Source: Streptosporangiaceae bacterium (GTDB taxonomy: Bacteria > Actinomycetota > Actinomycetes > Streptosporangiales > Streptosporangiaceae). Taken from it: a DNA stretch of 16,542 nt. Position 1 is the stretch's first letter. The number at the start of each line of letters is the position of its first letter. Location: contig JAICWX010000199.1 in NCBI GenBank assembly GCA_025934635.1, positions 1-16,542 of the forward strand. The letters are read 5' to 3'. This document shows, piece by piece, positions 1-9,162 of this stretch. A model generated the notes under the pieces. The model was not told the DNA's origin and searched no databases. It was given only the letters and a program-made list of their open reading frames with translations. Position numbers and translations under genes: made by a program.

Positions 1-1
1 C

Positions 2-817
2 TCCGCCCCGGACGGCTCCGGGAGCGGCGGCTTCCCGAGCGGGGGACCGGGCGGATCCGGCGGGCCGACCGGCCCGACCCGGCCGCTGCGGACCCGCAGG
101 CGGTTCCGGATCGCCGTCAGGATCGCGAAAATCCTCCTCACACTCGTCGTGGTCTTCGCGGCGGCGGCCGGCCTGCTCTTCGCGCTGACCCCGCCGGCCA
201 GCCAGGCCACCGCGCTGGCGCGAGCCCAGGCGCAGGCCCGGCCCATCGCCTACCCGGGCCCCGTGGTCCCGCCGTACTTCGCCCAGGCCCTGATCGCGAC
301 CGAAGATCACCGGTTCAACTCCGACCCCGGGGTGGACCCGCTGGCGATGGTGCGGGTGGCGTTCTCCTGGATCACCGGCCGGAAGGACCAGGGCGGCAGC
401 ACGATCGACCAGCAGCTGGCGAAGAACCTGTACACCGGCGGCCGCAGCGGCTTCACCAACGACATCAAGCAGATCGCCATCGCGGTCAAGCTCAACCAGG
501 CCTACAGCCGGCCCGAGATCTTGCGCATGTACGCGGAGGTCGCCTACTACGGCCATGGCTACTACGGCCTGCACGCGGCGAGCTGCGGGTACTTCGGCCG
601 GGAGCCGGCCCGGCTGACCCGGGTGCAGGCAGCCATGCTGGCCGGCGTGGTGAACGCCCCCACCTACGACGACCCGCTGGTCTACCCGCGGCAGGCCCGC
701 ACCCGGCTGGTCCACGTCATCGGCCGGATGGCCGCGGTGGGCTACCTGACGAAGGCGGAACAGGCCGCGGCCCTGCGGGCGCCCCTGGGCCTGTCCGCCG
801 CCCGCGGCTGCGCGTAA
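2..817 (+). CDS. GT51 peptidoglycan glycosyltransferase-like membrane protein (5' partial)
   Basis: The frame is open to the left edge, so the true start lies outside the window; a GTG at 149 falls inside the membrane segment and is unlikely to be the start. The visible part begins with a Gly/Ser/Pro-rich cytoplasmic stretch, a basic patch (RTRRRFR, about 104-124) and one transmembrane helix (about 131-190). An extracytoplasmic GT51 domain follows. Family landmarks are EDHRF (Glu codon 302-304), GGSTIDQQLAKNL, YSRPEIL, YYGHGYYGLHAAS and an LAGVVNAP-like end. GT51 enzymes polymerise lipid II into glycan strands. There is no transpeptidase domain; the protein stops after the GT domain. Two conserved positions look changed: motif 1 has DPG where HxG is usual, and the second catalytic Glu of motif 3 (RKxxE) aligns with Gln (codon 470-472). 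It may therefore be a weak or non-catalytic paralogue. Family confidence is high, activity uncertain. Confidence 0.85.
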   Translation, partial: SAPDGSGSGGFPSGGPGGSGGPTGPTRPLRTRRRFRIAVRIAKILLTLVVVFAAAAGLLFALTPPASQATALARAQAQARPIAYPGPVVPPYFAQALIATEDHRFNSDPGVDPLAMVRVAFSWITGRKDQGGSTIDQQLAKNLYTGGRSGFTNDIKQIAIAVKLNQAYSRPEILRMYAEVAYYGHGYYGLHAASCGYFGREPARLTRVQAAMLAGVVNAPTYDDPLVYPRQARTRLVHVIGRMAAVGYLTKAEQAAALRAPLGLSAARGCA

Positions 818-862
818 CCGCCGGCCACGAACCCGCCGGCCGGCAACCCGCCGGCCAGTCCG
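818..862. repeat. 15-nt tandem repeat between convergent genes
   Basis: CCGCCGGCC recurs at 818, 833 and 848, an exact 15-nt period. The unit begins immediately after the GT51 stop and the array ends 6 nt before the stop of the convergent GtrA gene. The GCCGGC cores are self-complementary, so alternative hairpins can form; it may serve as a two-way terminator. No T-tract is present. Confidence 0.6.
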
Positions 863-868
863 GCGCTG

Positions 869-1357
869 TCAGGTCCCGGAGGTCTCCGGCTCGAGCCGTT
901 CCTGCTGCAGCGCGTCGTCCGCCATCAGGAACACCCAGCGGCGGTAGCAGTACAGCCGGAAGATGGTCGCCACGCCGATGCCCACGATATTCGCCACGTT
1001 GTAGGAGAGCTTGTCGTTGAGGCCGAGCGCGTGGGTGGCGACCCCGACGACGCCGAGCTGGATGAGCAGCCCGATGCCGTTGAACACGAAGAACAGCGCG
1101 GACTCGCGGCCCCAGTGACTGCCCCGCCGGTGCCGGAACGCCCAGAGCTTGTTGCCCAGGAAGGCGAAAACGGTCGCCACCACGGTGGCGATCGTCACCG
1201 AGGTCAGCGGCCCGAGCCCCGCCCCGTAGCGCAGCGCGTTGGCCCCGCCGATAGTGATGAAGAAAGCGATGATCCCGACCGCGCCGAACTTTGCTACCTC
1301 GTGTATCAGCACCCTGAAGCGGGTGTAGAAACCGCGGGCGAGATCCACGCGCTGCAT
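869..1357 (-). CDS. GtrA-family polytopic membrane protein
   Basis: 162 residues with four hydrophobic helices (roughly residues 22-40, 48-68, 84-105 and 120-138), the size and topology of GtrA/DPMS-associated proteins. Family-like landmarks are KFGAVGIIAF at the first helix, FLGNKLWAFRHR after the second, and YCYRRWVF at the end. GtrA proteins are thought to help move or present polyprenyl-linked sugars for cell-surface glycosylation, so a role in envelope glycan assembly is inferred; no partner glycosyltransferase is adjacent in the window. Start choice is uncertain: AAAAGG abuts the ATG at 1357 with no spacer, whereas the in-frame GTG at 1348 would have an 8-9 nt spacer and cost only three residues. 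It is divergent from the ABC operon (83 bp gap) and convergent with the GT51 gene. Confidence 0.85.
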   Translation of the reverse strand: MQRVDLARGFYTRFRVLIHEVAKFGAVGIIAFFITIGGANALRYGAGLGPLTSVTIATVVATVFAFLGNKLWAFRHRRGSHWGRESALFFVFNGIGLLIQLGVVGVATHALGLNDKLSYNVANIVGIGVATIFRLYCYRRWVFLMADDALQQERLEPETSGT

Positions 1358-1421
1358 CCTTTTGGTCGGTCCATCCCGGCTAGTCCGACCTTACCGCGCC
1401 CCCAGGTGAGGCCACGTCCAT

Positions 1422-1433
1422 ACCGTAAACGGT
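1422..1433. promoter_or_regulatory. Short dyad upstream of the ABC operon
   Basis: ACCGT-AA-ACGGT is a perfect 5-bp inverted repeat 7 nt before the proposed ATG at 1441, in the divergent GtrA/ABC intergenic region. Its position fits an operator or part of the core promoter. The motif is short and could be chance. CCCCAGGTGA or a close variant also occurs at 1400, 1451 and 1475. Confidence 0.25.
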
Positions 1434-1440
1434 TCGAGAA

Positions 1441-2405
<965 letters not shown>

Positions 2406-2406
<1 letters not shown>

Positions 2407-3167
2407 TGGTCCGGGCGTTCCAGTGCTGGCTGACGGTGTACCGGCGGATCTGGCGGTCCAGCATCTGGTCCAGTTTGCTCGGGCCGCTCTTCTACCTGGG
2501 GTCGCTCGGGTTCGGCCTGGGTTCCCTGGTGAACAAGCACGGGACGGCGAGCCTGGGCGGGGTGGGCTACCTGGCCTTCGTCGCCCCGGCGATCCTGGCC
2601 TCCGGCGCGATGAACACGGCCATGGGCGAGGCCAGCTATCCCGTGTTCGGCTCGGTCAAGTGGAACCGGATCTACCTGGCCGCGCAGGCCAGCCCGCTGC
2701 GCCCGGGCGACATCTACCGCGGGCACCTGATGTTCATGACCATGCGCATCGCGATGAACACCGCCCTGGTCACGGTGTACATGTGGGCGTTCGGCGCCGT
2801 CCGGTCCGGGTGGGTGATCCTGGCCTGGCCGGCCGCGACGCTGACCGGGCTCGCCTTCGCCGCCCCGATCGCGGCCTGGGCGGTCCTGCTGAAGACCGAG
2901 AGCACGTTCGCCTACCTGTTCCGGTTCGTCATGATGCCGCTGATGCTGTTCTCCGGCACGTTCTTCCCGCTGTCCCAGCTGCCCGGCTGGCTGCGCGCGA
3001 TCGCCTACGCCACGCCGCTGTGGCACGGCGTCGCGCTCTGCCGCGGCCTCAGCCTCGGGACCGCGAGCCTGCCCGGCGCCCTCGGTCACGTCGCCTACCT
3101 GGCCGTGCTGGCCGCCGCCGGGATCTGGGCCGGCGCCCGCAGCTACCGCCGGAGGCTCTATGTCTAG
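2406..3167 (+). CDS. ABC-2 type permease, NodJ-like (first)
   Basis: 253-residue integral membrane protein with about six hydrophobic segments, the usual size of NodJ/DrrB-type permeases. Landmarks include RSSIWSSLLGPLFYLGSLGFG near the N-terminus, a cytoplasmic stretch with NRIYLAAQASPLRPGDI (the coupling region), LFSGTFFPLSQLP before the fifth helix, and YATPLWHGVALCRGL, a common ABC-2/NodJ motif. It starts with GTG at 2406, sharing one base with the ATPase stop, so translational coupling is likely. It should pair with the next permease as a heterodimer in the plasma membrane and export a lipid-linked or hydrophobic compound, by analogy with NodIJ/DrrAB. Nothing in the sequence identifies the substrate. 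Confidence 0.88.
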
Positions 3168-4011
3168 CGTCACCTCGCGGGTGCTCCCGCCGGCCGGGCG
3201 GATGCTCCCGCCCGCGGGACGGCTGGCCCGGCTGCGCCGGGCGGGGACCGACGCCGGCAGCCTGCGCCTGATCGAGCGGCACGCCCGGGCCTACCGGCAC
3301 GCCTGGCTGGTGTTCGCGTCCGGAGTCTTCGAGCCGCTGTTCTACCTGCTGTCCCTGGGGCTCGGCCTCGGGGTCCTGATCGGCAAGGTGCCCGGGCCCG
3401 GCGGGCGCCTCGTCCCGTACCGGGAGTTCGTGGCGCCCGGCCTGCTCGCCGTGTCCTCGATGAACGGCGCGATGTACGACTCGACCTTCAACGTCTTCTT
3501 CCGGCTCAAGTACGCCAAGCTATACGACGCGATCCTCGCCACGCCGATCCGCCCGGCCCAGCTGGCGCTGGGCGAGATCGGCTGGGCGCTGCTCCGCGGT
3601 GTCATCTACGCCGTCGCGTTCACCCTGGTCATGCTGGCGCTGGGCCTGGTGCACTCGCCGTGGGCGGTGCTGGCGGTGCCGGTCGCGGTGCTGGTCGGCT
3701 TCGCCTTCGCCGCCGTCGGCATGGCCGGGACCACGTACATGAAGAGCTGGCAGGACTTCGACTACGTGATCCTGGCCAGCATGCCGCTGTTCCTGTTCTC
3801 CGCGACGTTCTACCCGCTCGGCGTCTACCCCCGGGCGGTCCAGGTGATCATCGAGTGCACGCCGCTGTACCAGGGCGTCGTGCTCCTGCGTGACCTGGTC
3901 CTGGGCGCGCCCGGCCCCGGCCTGCTGTGGCGGGCGGCCTACCTGGCCGCGCTCGGGCTGGCCGGCCTGCTGGTGACGGGCCGCCGCCTGGCCCGGCTGC
4001 TGCTCGTCTGA
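3160..4011 (+). CDS. ABC-2 type permease, NodJ-like (second)
   Basis: 283 residues; it begins at ATG 3160, overlapping the previous gene's last 8 bases. Relative to the first permease it carries an extra ~35-residue N-terminal Pro/Arg-rich cytoplasmic segment. The cores are parallel in order: FEPLFYLLSLGLGLG, LYDAILATPIRPAQLALGE, LFSATFYPLGVYP and CTPLYQGVVLLRDL correspond to the same places in its partner. The pair are thus diverged homologues, probably a tandem duplication that became an obligate heterodimer. There are about six transmembrane helices. The gene closes the operon; its TGA lies at 4009-4011, inside the left arm of an inverted repeat. Confidence 0.88.
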   Translation: MSSVTSRVLPPAGRMLPPAGRLARLRRAGTDAGSLRLIERHARAYRHAWLVFASGVFEPLFYLLSLGLGLGVLIGKVPGPGGRLVPYREFVAPGLLAVSSMNGAMYDSTFNVFFRLKYAKLYDAILATPIRPAQLALGEIGWALLRGVIYAVAFTLVMLALGLVHSPWAVLAVPVAVLVGFAFAAVGMAGTTYMKSWQDFDYVILASMPLFLFSATFYPLGVYPRAVQVIIECTPLYQGVVLLRDLVLGAPGPGLLWRAAYLAALGLAGLLVTGRRLARLLLV

Positions 4012-4059
4012 CCAGGTAACCCGCAGCGGACAACGGTACTGGCGGGTAGGTAACCTGGT
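4011..4059. promoter_or_regulatory. Interrupted inverted repeat between exporter and acyl-CoA operons
   Basis: ACCAGGT (4011-4017) pairs with ACCTGGT (4053-4059), and ACCCGC (4019-4024) pairs with GCGGGT (4042-4047), leaving a 17-nt loop and a small internal bulge. It sits just after the exporter stop and 45 nt before the acyl-CoA dehydrogenase start. It could be a terminator for the exporter or an operator for a lipid-responsive repressor. There is no T-tract, which slightly favours the operator reading. Confidence 0.35.
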
Positions 4060-4104
4060 GCCGATCCCGCACCACTCCAAGCGCCTACCGGAAGGTTTTG
4101 CTCC

Positions 4105-5376
<1,272 letters not shown>

Positions 5377-5415
5377 GGAATCCCACGGCCAGTCAGGAAA
5401 AACGAGAGGAACCTA

Positions 5416-6168
5416 GTGAGCGAAAAGATCGCGATCGTGACCGGCTCGGCCCGCGGCATCGGTGCCGCGACGGCCCGCCGGCTGGCCGCGGACGGGATGG
5501 CCGTAGCGGTCCTCGACCTGGACGAGGCGGCGTGCGCCGGGACGGTCAAGGAGATCGCCGACGCGGGCGGCCGGGCGATCGCGGTCGGCGCCGACGTCAG
5601 CGACCGGGCCGAGGTCGACGCGGCGGTAGCGCGGGTGGCAGGCGAGCTCGGCGCGCCGACCGTGCTGATCAACAACGCCGGCGTGATCCGCGACAACCTG
5701 CTGTTCAAGATGACGGACGACGACTGGGAAACGGTCCTGGGCGTGCACCTGCGCGGCGCCTTCCTGATGACCAGGGCGGTCCAGCAGCACATGGTCGCGC
5801 AGCGCTGGGGCCGGGTCGTCAACCTGTCGTCCTCCTCCGCCCTCGGCAACCGCGGTCAGGTCAACTACTCCGCCGCCAAGGCCGGCCTGCAGGGCTTCAC
5901 CAAGACCCTGGCCATCGAGCTCGGCCCGTTCGGGGTCACCGCGAACGCGGTCGCGCCCGGCTTCATCGCCACCGACATGACCGCGGCCACCGCGGAGCGG
6001 GTCGGCGTCGCGTTCGACGTCTTCGCCAAGGGTGCCTCCGAGCGGATCCCGGTACGCCGGGTCGGGCAGCCCGATGACGTCGCCCACACCATTTCCTTCC
6101 TGGTCAGCGAGGGGGCGGGCTTCGTCTCCGGCCAGGTCATCTACGTAGCCGGCGGACCGCTCTGCTAG
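5416..6168 (+). CDS. Short-chain dehydrogenase/reductase, FabG-like
   Basis: 250-residue classical SDR, probably an NAD(P)-dependent 3-hydroxyacyl/3-ketoacyl oxidoreductase. Visible: TGSARGIG cofactor loop (9-16), LDLD after beta-2 (Asp 34/36, tending to NAD(H) preference), ADVSD (60-64), NNAG (86-89), and Ser138-Tyr151-Lys155, the same numbering as E. coli FabG. The usual Asn of the catalytic tetrad (VNLxG) reads VHLRG, so His 111 takes its place. The C-terminus IYVAGG is standard apart from PLC at the end. Start: GTG 5416 with GAGAGGA at 5404-5410, spacing 5. In a run with three acyl-CoA dehydrogenases it most plausibly oxidises a 3-hydroxyacyl-CoA in a beta-oxidation-like path rather than making fatty acids; that is inference from context. 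Confidence 0.9.
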   Translation: MSEKIAIVTGSARGIGAATARRLAADGMAVAVLDLDEAACAGTVKEIADAGGRAIAVGADVSDRAEVDAAVARVAGELGAPTVLINNAGVIRDNLLFKMTDDDWETVLGVHLRGAFLMTRAVQQHMVAQRWGRVVNLSSSSALGNRGQVNYSAAKAGLQGFTKTLAIELGPFGVTANAVAPGFIATDMTAATAERVGVAFDVFAKGASERIPVRRVGQPDDVAHTISFLVSEGAGFVSGQVIYVAGGPLC

Positions 6169-6179
6169 GAGGACACATC

Positions 6180-7379
6180 GTGGTGACAGCAGCGGAAGCA
6201 ACCCCGGAGGCCATCCGCGACCGGGTCCGCGCGTTCCTGGCCGGGCATGACCCGGCCGAGACGCCCAAGCAGGAATTCAACAACGCCCGGTTCGACGCGG
6301 GCCTGGCCTGGGTGCACTACCCGGAGGGGCTCGGCGGCCTGGGCGTGTCACGGACGCTGCAGGGCGTCGTCGACGCCGAGTTCACCGCGGCCGGCGCCCC
6401 GTCCAACGACCCGGAGCGCAACGGCATCGGCCTGGGCATGGCCGCGCCGACCATCCTCGCCTACGGCAACGACGAGCAGCAGCAGCGCTGGCTGCGCAAG
6501 CTCTGGACGGCCGAGGAAATCTGGTGCCAGCTGTTCAGCGAGCCGGGCGCCGGCAGCGACCTGGCCGCGCTGGCCACCCGGGCCGTCCGGGACGGCGACG
6601 AGTGGGTGGTGAACGGGCAGAAGGTGTGGACCTCGCAGGCACACCAGGCCCGGCGCGCCCTCCTGGTCACCCGGACCGACCCCGACGTGCCGAAGCACCA
6701 GGGGCTCACCTATTTCTCGGTGGACATGACCGCCCCCGGCGTGGAGGTCAGGCCGCTGCGCCAGGCCACCGGCGAGGCCGAGTTCAACGAGGTCTTCCTG
6801 ACCGACGTGCGGATCCCCGACACGGACCGGATCGGGGGGGTCGGCGAGGGCTGGAAGGTGGCCAACGCCACGCTGATGAGCGAGCGGGTGAGCATCGGCG
6901 CCTCGCGGGCGGCACCGCGCGAGGGCGGCATGATCGCCTCGGCCGCCCGGACCTGGCGGTCCCGGCCCGAGCTGCGCACCCCCGGCCTGCACGACCGGAT
7001 GCTGCGGCTGTGGACCGACGCCGAGGTGGCCCGGCTGGCGAGTGAGCGGCTGCGCCAGCAGCTCGCCGCGGGCCAGCCCGGTCCGGAGGGGTCGGCCGCC
7101 AAGCTCGTCTTCGCCCGGCTCAACCAGGAGATCTCCGGGTTCGAGGTCGAGCTCGCGGGGGCCGACGGGCTGCGCTACGACGACTGGACCATGCGCCGCC
7201 CGGAGCGCGCCAACTTCTACGGCCGCGGCCCCGGGTACCGCTACCTGCGCGCCAAGGGCAACTCCATCGAGGGCGGGACCTCGGAGATCCTGCGCAACAT
7301 CGTCGCCGAGCGGGTGCTCGGCCTGCCCTCCGAACCCCGCGTGGACAAAAACGTGCCATGGAAGGACCTACCCCGATGA
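6180..7379 (+). CDS. Acyl-CoA dehydrogenase, catalytically complete FadE-type subunit
   Basis: 399 residues. It carries both hallmarks of an active acyl-CoA dehydrogenase: the flavin/acyl contact motif LFSEPGAGSD (about 118-127) followed by WVVNGQKVWTS, and the catalytic base in NSIEGGTSEILRNI (Glu near 364). Start: GTG 6180, with AGGAGG at 6167-6172 overlapping the SDR stop; a second GTG at 6183 is also possible. The next gene is a second dehydrogenase lacking these residues, so by analogy with the mycobacterial FadE heterotetramers used in sterol side-chain oxidation (established knowledge) this is probably the active subunit of a mixed complex. The mid-domain is followed by a region (about 235-300) with HDRMLRLWTDAEVARLASER, usual for this FadE17/26-like branch. 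Substrate is unknown; a bulky or branched acyl-CoA is a reasonable guess. Confidence 0.9.
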   Translation: MVTAAEATPEAIRDRVRAFLAGHDPAETPKQEFNNARFDAGLAWVHYPEGLGGLGVSRTLQGVVDAEFTAAGAPSNDPERNGIGLGMAAPTILAYGNDEQQQRWLRKLWTAEEIWCQLFSEPGAGSDLAALATRAVRDGDEWVVNGQKVWTSQAHQARRALLVTRTDPDVPKHQGLTYFSVDMTAPGVEVRPLRQATGEAEFNEVFLTDVRIPDTDRIGGVGEGWKVANATLMSERVSIGASRAAPREGGMIASAARTWRSRPELRTPGLHDRMLRLWTDAEVARLASERLRQQLAAGQPGPEGSAAKLVFARLNQEISGFEVELAGADGLRYDDWTMRRPERANFYGRGPGYRYLRAKGNSIEGGTSEILRNIVAERVLGLPSEPRVDKNVPWKDLPR

Positions 7380-7392
7380 GCGAGGTGGCGGA

Positions 7393-8616
7393 GTGAGCGA
7401 GCAGCCGGGCGGGACAGGGGACCTCCCCGATCTCCTCTATTCAGATGCCGAACGGGCGCTGTCCGACGCCCTGGCCTCCCTGCTGGCCGACCGGGGCGGC
7501 GTCGAGGCCGTGATCAAGCGCATCGAGACGGCCCAGCCCTACGACGACAAGCTCTGGGAGGCCGTCGCCGCCGACCTGGGCCTCGCCGGGCTGCTGATCC
7601 CCGAGCGCGACGGCGGGGCAGGCGCCTCCTACCGGGAGGCCGCGGCCGCGGCCGAGGTGCTGGGTGCCTTCGTCGCGCCGGTGCCGTTCCTCGGCAGCGC
7701 CGTCGTCGCCACCGCTGCCCTGCTCGGCATCGCGGCCGGCGCGCCGTCCGCGACGGGTACGCCGTTCACGCCGGCCAGGGCCGCGGCCGACCTGCTCGCC
7801 AAGATGGCGGACGGCGGCGTGACCGCGGCGCTGGCGGTCCCGTTCTCCACCGCGCCCGGAACGGGCTTCCCGGCCCTGGTCCGGGTGGCCGGCCCGAAGC
7901 CCGGCGATGCCGCGGCCGGGGTGGCGCGGCTGCGCGGGATGGTCACCGGGGTTGCCGACGCGCTGCCCGCCGGGGTGCTGCTCGTCCCGGCCGACGGCGT
8001 GCCGCACGGGCTCTACCTGGTCGACATGGCCGCCGAAGGCGTCGGCAAGGCGCCGGTGACCTCCCTCGACATGACCAGGCAGCTGTGCGACCTGTCGTTC
8101 GACGACGCGCCGGCCACGCTGATCGCGAGCGGGCAGGCCGCTGACCGGGCGCTGGCCGCGGCGCTGGCGGCCGGGGCCGGCATCCTGGCCGCCGAGCAGA
8201 CCGGGCTGGCCCAGCGCTGCCTGGACATGACGATCGCGTACGTGAAGGAGCGCAAGCAGTTCGCCCGCCCCGTCGGGTCCTTCCAGGGTCTCAAGCACCG
8301 GCTGGCCGACCTGTGGGTGTCGATCACCCAGGCCCGCGCGGCGTCCAGGTACGCGGCGGCCTGCCTGGCCGCCGGCACTCTGTCCATTCAACATGGCGAC
8401 GCCAAGGTCGCGGTGGCGCTGGCCAAGGCCTACTGCTCGGAGGTGGCGGTGAACGCCGCCCAGGAATGCGTGCAGCTGCACGGCGGCATCGGCTTCACCT
8501 GGGAGCATCCGGCGCACCTGTACCTGAAGCGGGCCAAGGCCGACTCGATCGCCTTCGGCACCGCCGACGCGCACCGCGCCGCGCTGGCCGCGCTGGTCGA
8601 CCTGCCCGCGAAGTGA
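7393..8616 (+). CDS. Acyl-CoA dehydrogenase-like partner subunit, active site degenerate
   Basis: 407 residues from GTG 7393, chosen because homology begins at once (DLLYSDAERALSDALASLL) and GAGGTGG lies just upstream; the frame stays open back to 7042 only as a shadow of the previous gene. The fold is clear: N-terminal LGLAGLLIPERDGGAGASY, and C-terminal CLDMTIAYVKERKQFARPVG, SFQGLKHRLADL and QLHGGIGFTWEHPAHLYLKRA. Two things are missing. The (S/T)EPxxGSD flavin motif is absent from the reduced middle domain, and the catalytic Glu position reads AFGTADAHR, with Gly near 389. Such subunits act as the partner in FadE alpha-beta complexes, the active site being completed by the upstream gene. 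The gap to that gene is 13 nt. A six-codon frame (ATG 7376 to TGA 7396) bridges the junction. A strong palindrome follows the stop. Confidence 0.88.
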   Translation: MSEQPGGTGDLPDLLYSDAERALSDALASLLADRGGVEAVIKRIETAQPYDDKLWEAVAADLGLAGLLIPERDGGAGASYREAAAAAEVLGAFVAPVPFLGSAVVATAALLGIAAGAPSATGTPFTPARAAADLLAKMADGGVTAALAVPFSTAPGTGFPALVRVAGPKPGDAAAGVARLRGMVTGVADALPAGVLLVPADGVPHGLYLVDMAAEGVGKAPVTSLDMTRQLCDLSFDDAPATLIASGQAADRALAAALAAGAGILAAEQTGLAQRCLDMTIAYVKERKQFARPVGSFQGLKHRLADLWVSITQARAASRYAAACLAAGTLSIQHGDAKVAVALAKAYCSEVAVNAAQECVQLHGGIGFTWEHPAHLYLKRAKADSIAFGTADAHRAALAALVDLPAK

Positions 8617-8621
8617 ACCGC

Positions 8622-8661
8622 GCTCGCCCGGGCCGGCTCAGCTGAGCCGGCCCGGGCGAGC
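8622..8661. terminator. Perfect 40-bp palindrome, probable two-way terminator
   Basis: 20 bases (8622-8641) are followed at once by their exact reverse complement (8642-8661); the centre is CTCAGCTGAG. It begins 5 nt after the acyl-CoA operon stop and lies 53 nt past the stop of the convergent NUDIX gene, the place for a shared terminator. It is extremely GC-rich with no T-run, as is common for actinobacterial terminators. Confidence 0.75.
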
Positions 8662-8714
8662 CCGGCGGTCAGGCGCCGCCGGAGGCGGCCGCGGTCGTCC
8701 AGATACCCACTCCG

Positions 8715-9098
8715 CTACCGCAGCTGGCCGGCCGCGTGCAGGTCGTCGAAGAGCAGCTGGTCGACCGGAGGCACCCGGGGGCGGTCGGCGTACCCGAACC
8801 AGGCGAGCTCGTCGATCTCGCTGCTCGCGGCCAGGCTCCCGGAGTAGCCGGCCGAGTAGCAGCTCATCCGCACCACCAGGCCGTCGGGCTGGCTGGCCTG
8901 GTAGGTACCGACGTGGCGCTCCGTCCCCGGCCGCAGCGCCACGGTCAGCTCCTCGCTGATCTCGCGCCGCAGGGTCTGCAGGTCGCTCTCGGCGCCTTCG
9001 CGCTTGCCGCCGGGGATGTAGAAGACGTCCCTCCCGCGCGGCCGCGCGCACAGGATCCGGCCGTCCTCCAGATATACCCATGCGACCGTGTCAATCAT
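8715..9098 (-). CDS. NUDIX hydrolase (MutT-like)
   Basis: 127 residues from ATG 9098. The NUDIX box fits G-x5-E-x7-REUxEExGU from Gly 31 to Val 53, with E37 and REISEEL matching; the final Gly is Thr (ELTV). It is preceded by RGRDVFYIPGGKRE, where GRDVFYIPGGK is typical of a small actinobacterial group close to MutT. These enzymes hydrolyse nucleoside diphosphates linked to another moiety, often damaged or surplus nucleotides, using Mg2+ bound by the REUxEE glutamates. Start is ambiguous: GTG 9101, ATG 9110 and ATG 9128 are in frame; 9098 gives the natural start of the first strand (IDTVAWVYL), with a GGGG/GGCGG stretch just upstream. It is convergent with the acyl-CoA operon and divergent from the exported protein at 9163. 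Confidence 0.88.
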   Translation of the reverse strand: MIDTVAWVYLEDGRILCARPRGRDVFYIPGGKREGAESDLQTLRREISEELTVALRPGTERHVGTYQASQPDGLVVRMSCYSAGYSGSLAASSEIDELAWFGYADRPRVPPVDQLLFDDLHAAGQLR

Positions 9099-9162
9099 CA
9101 CCCGCCCCATTCGCCCGATTGTTACCATTGCATTTCTCTTTTGAGCTGACCACGGGGTTGTC

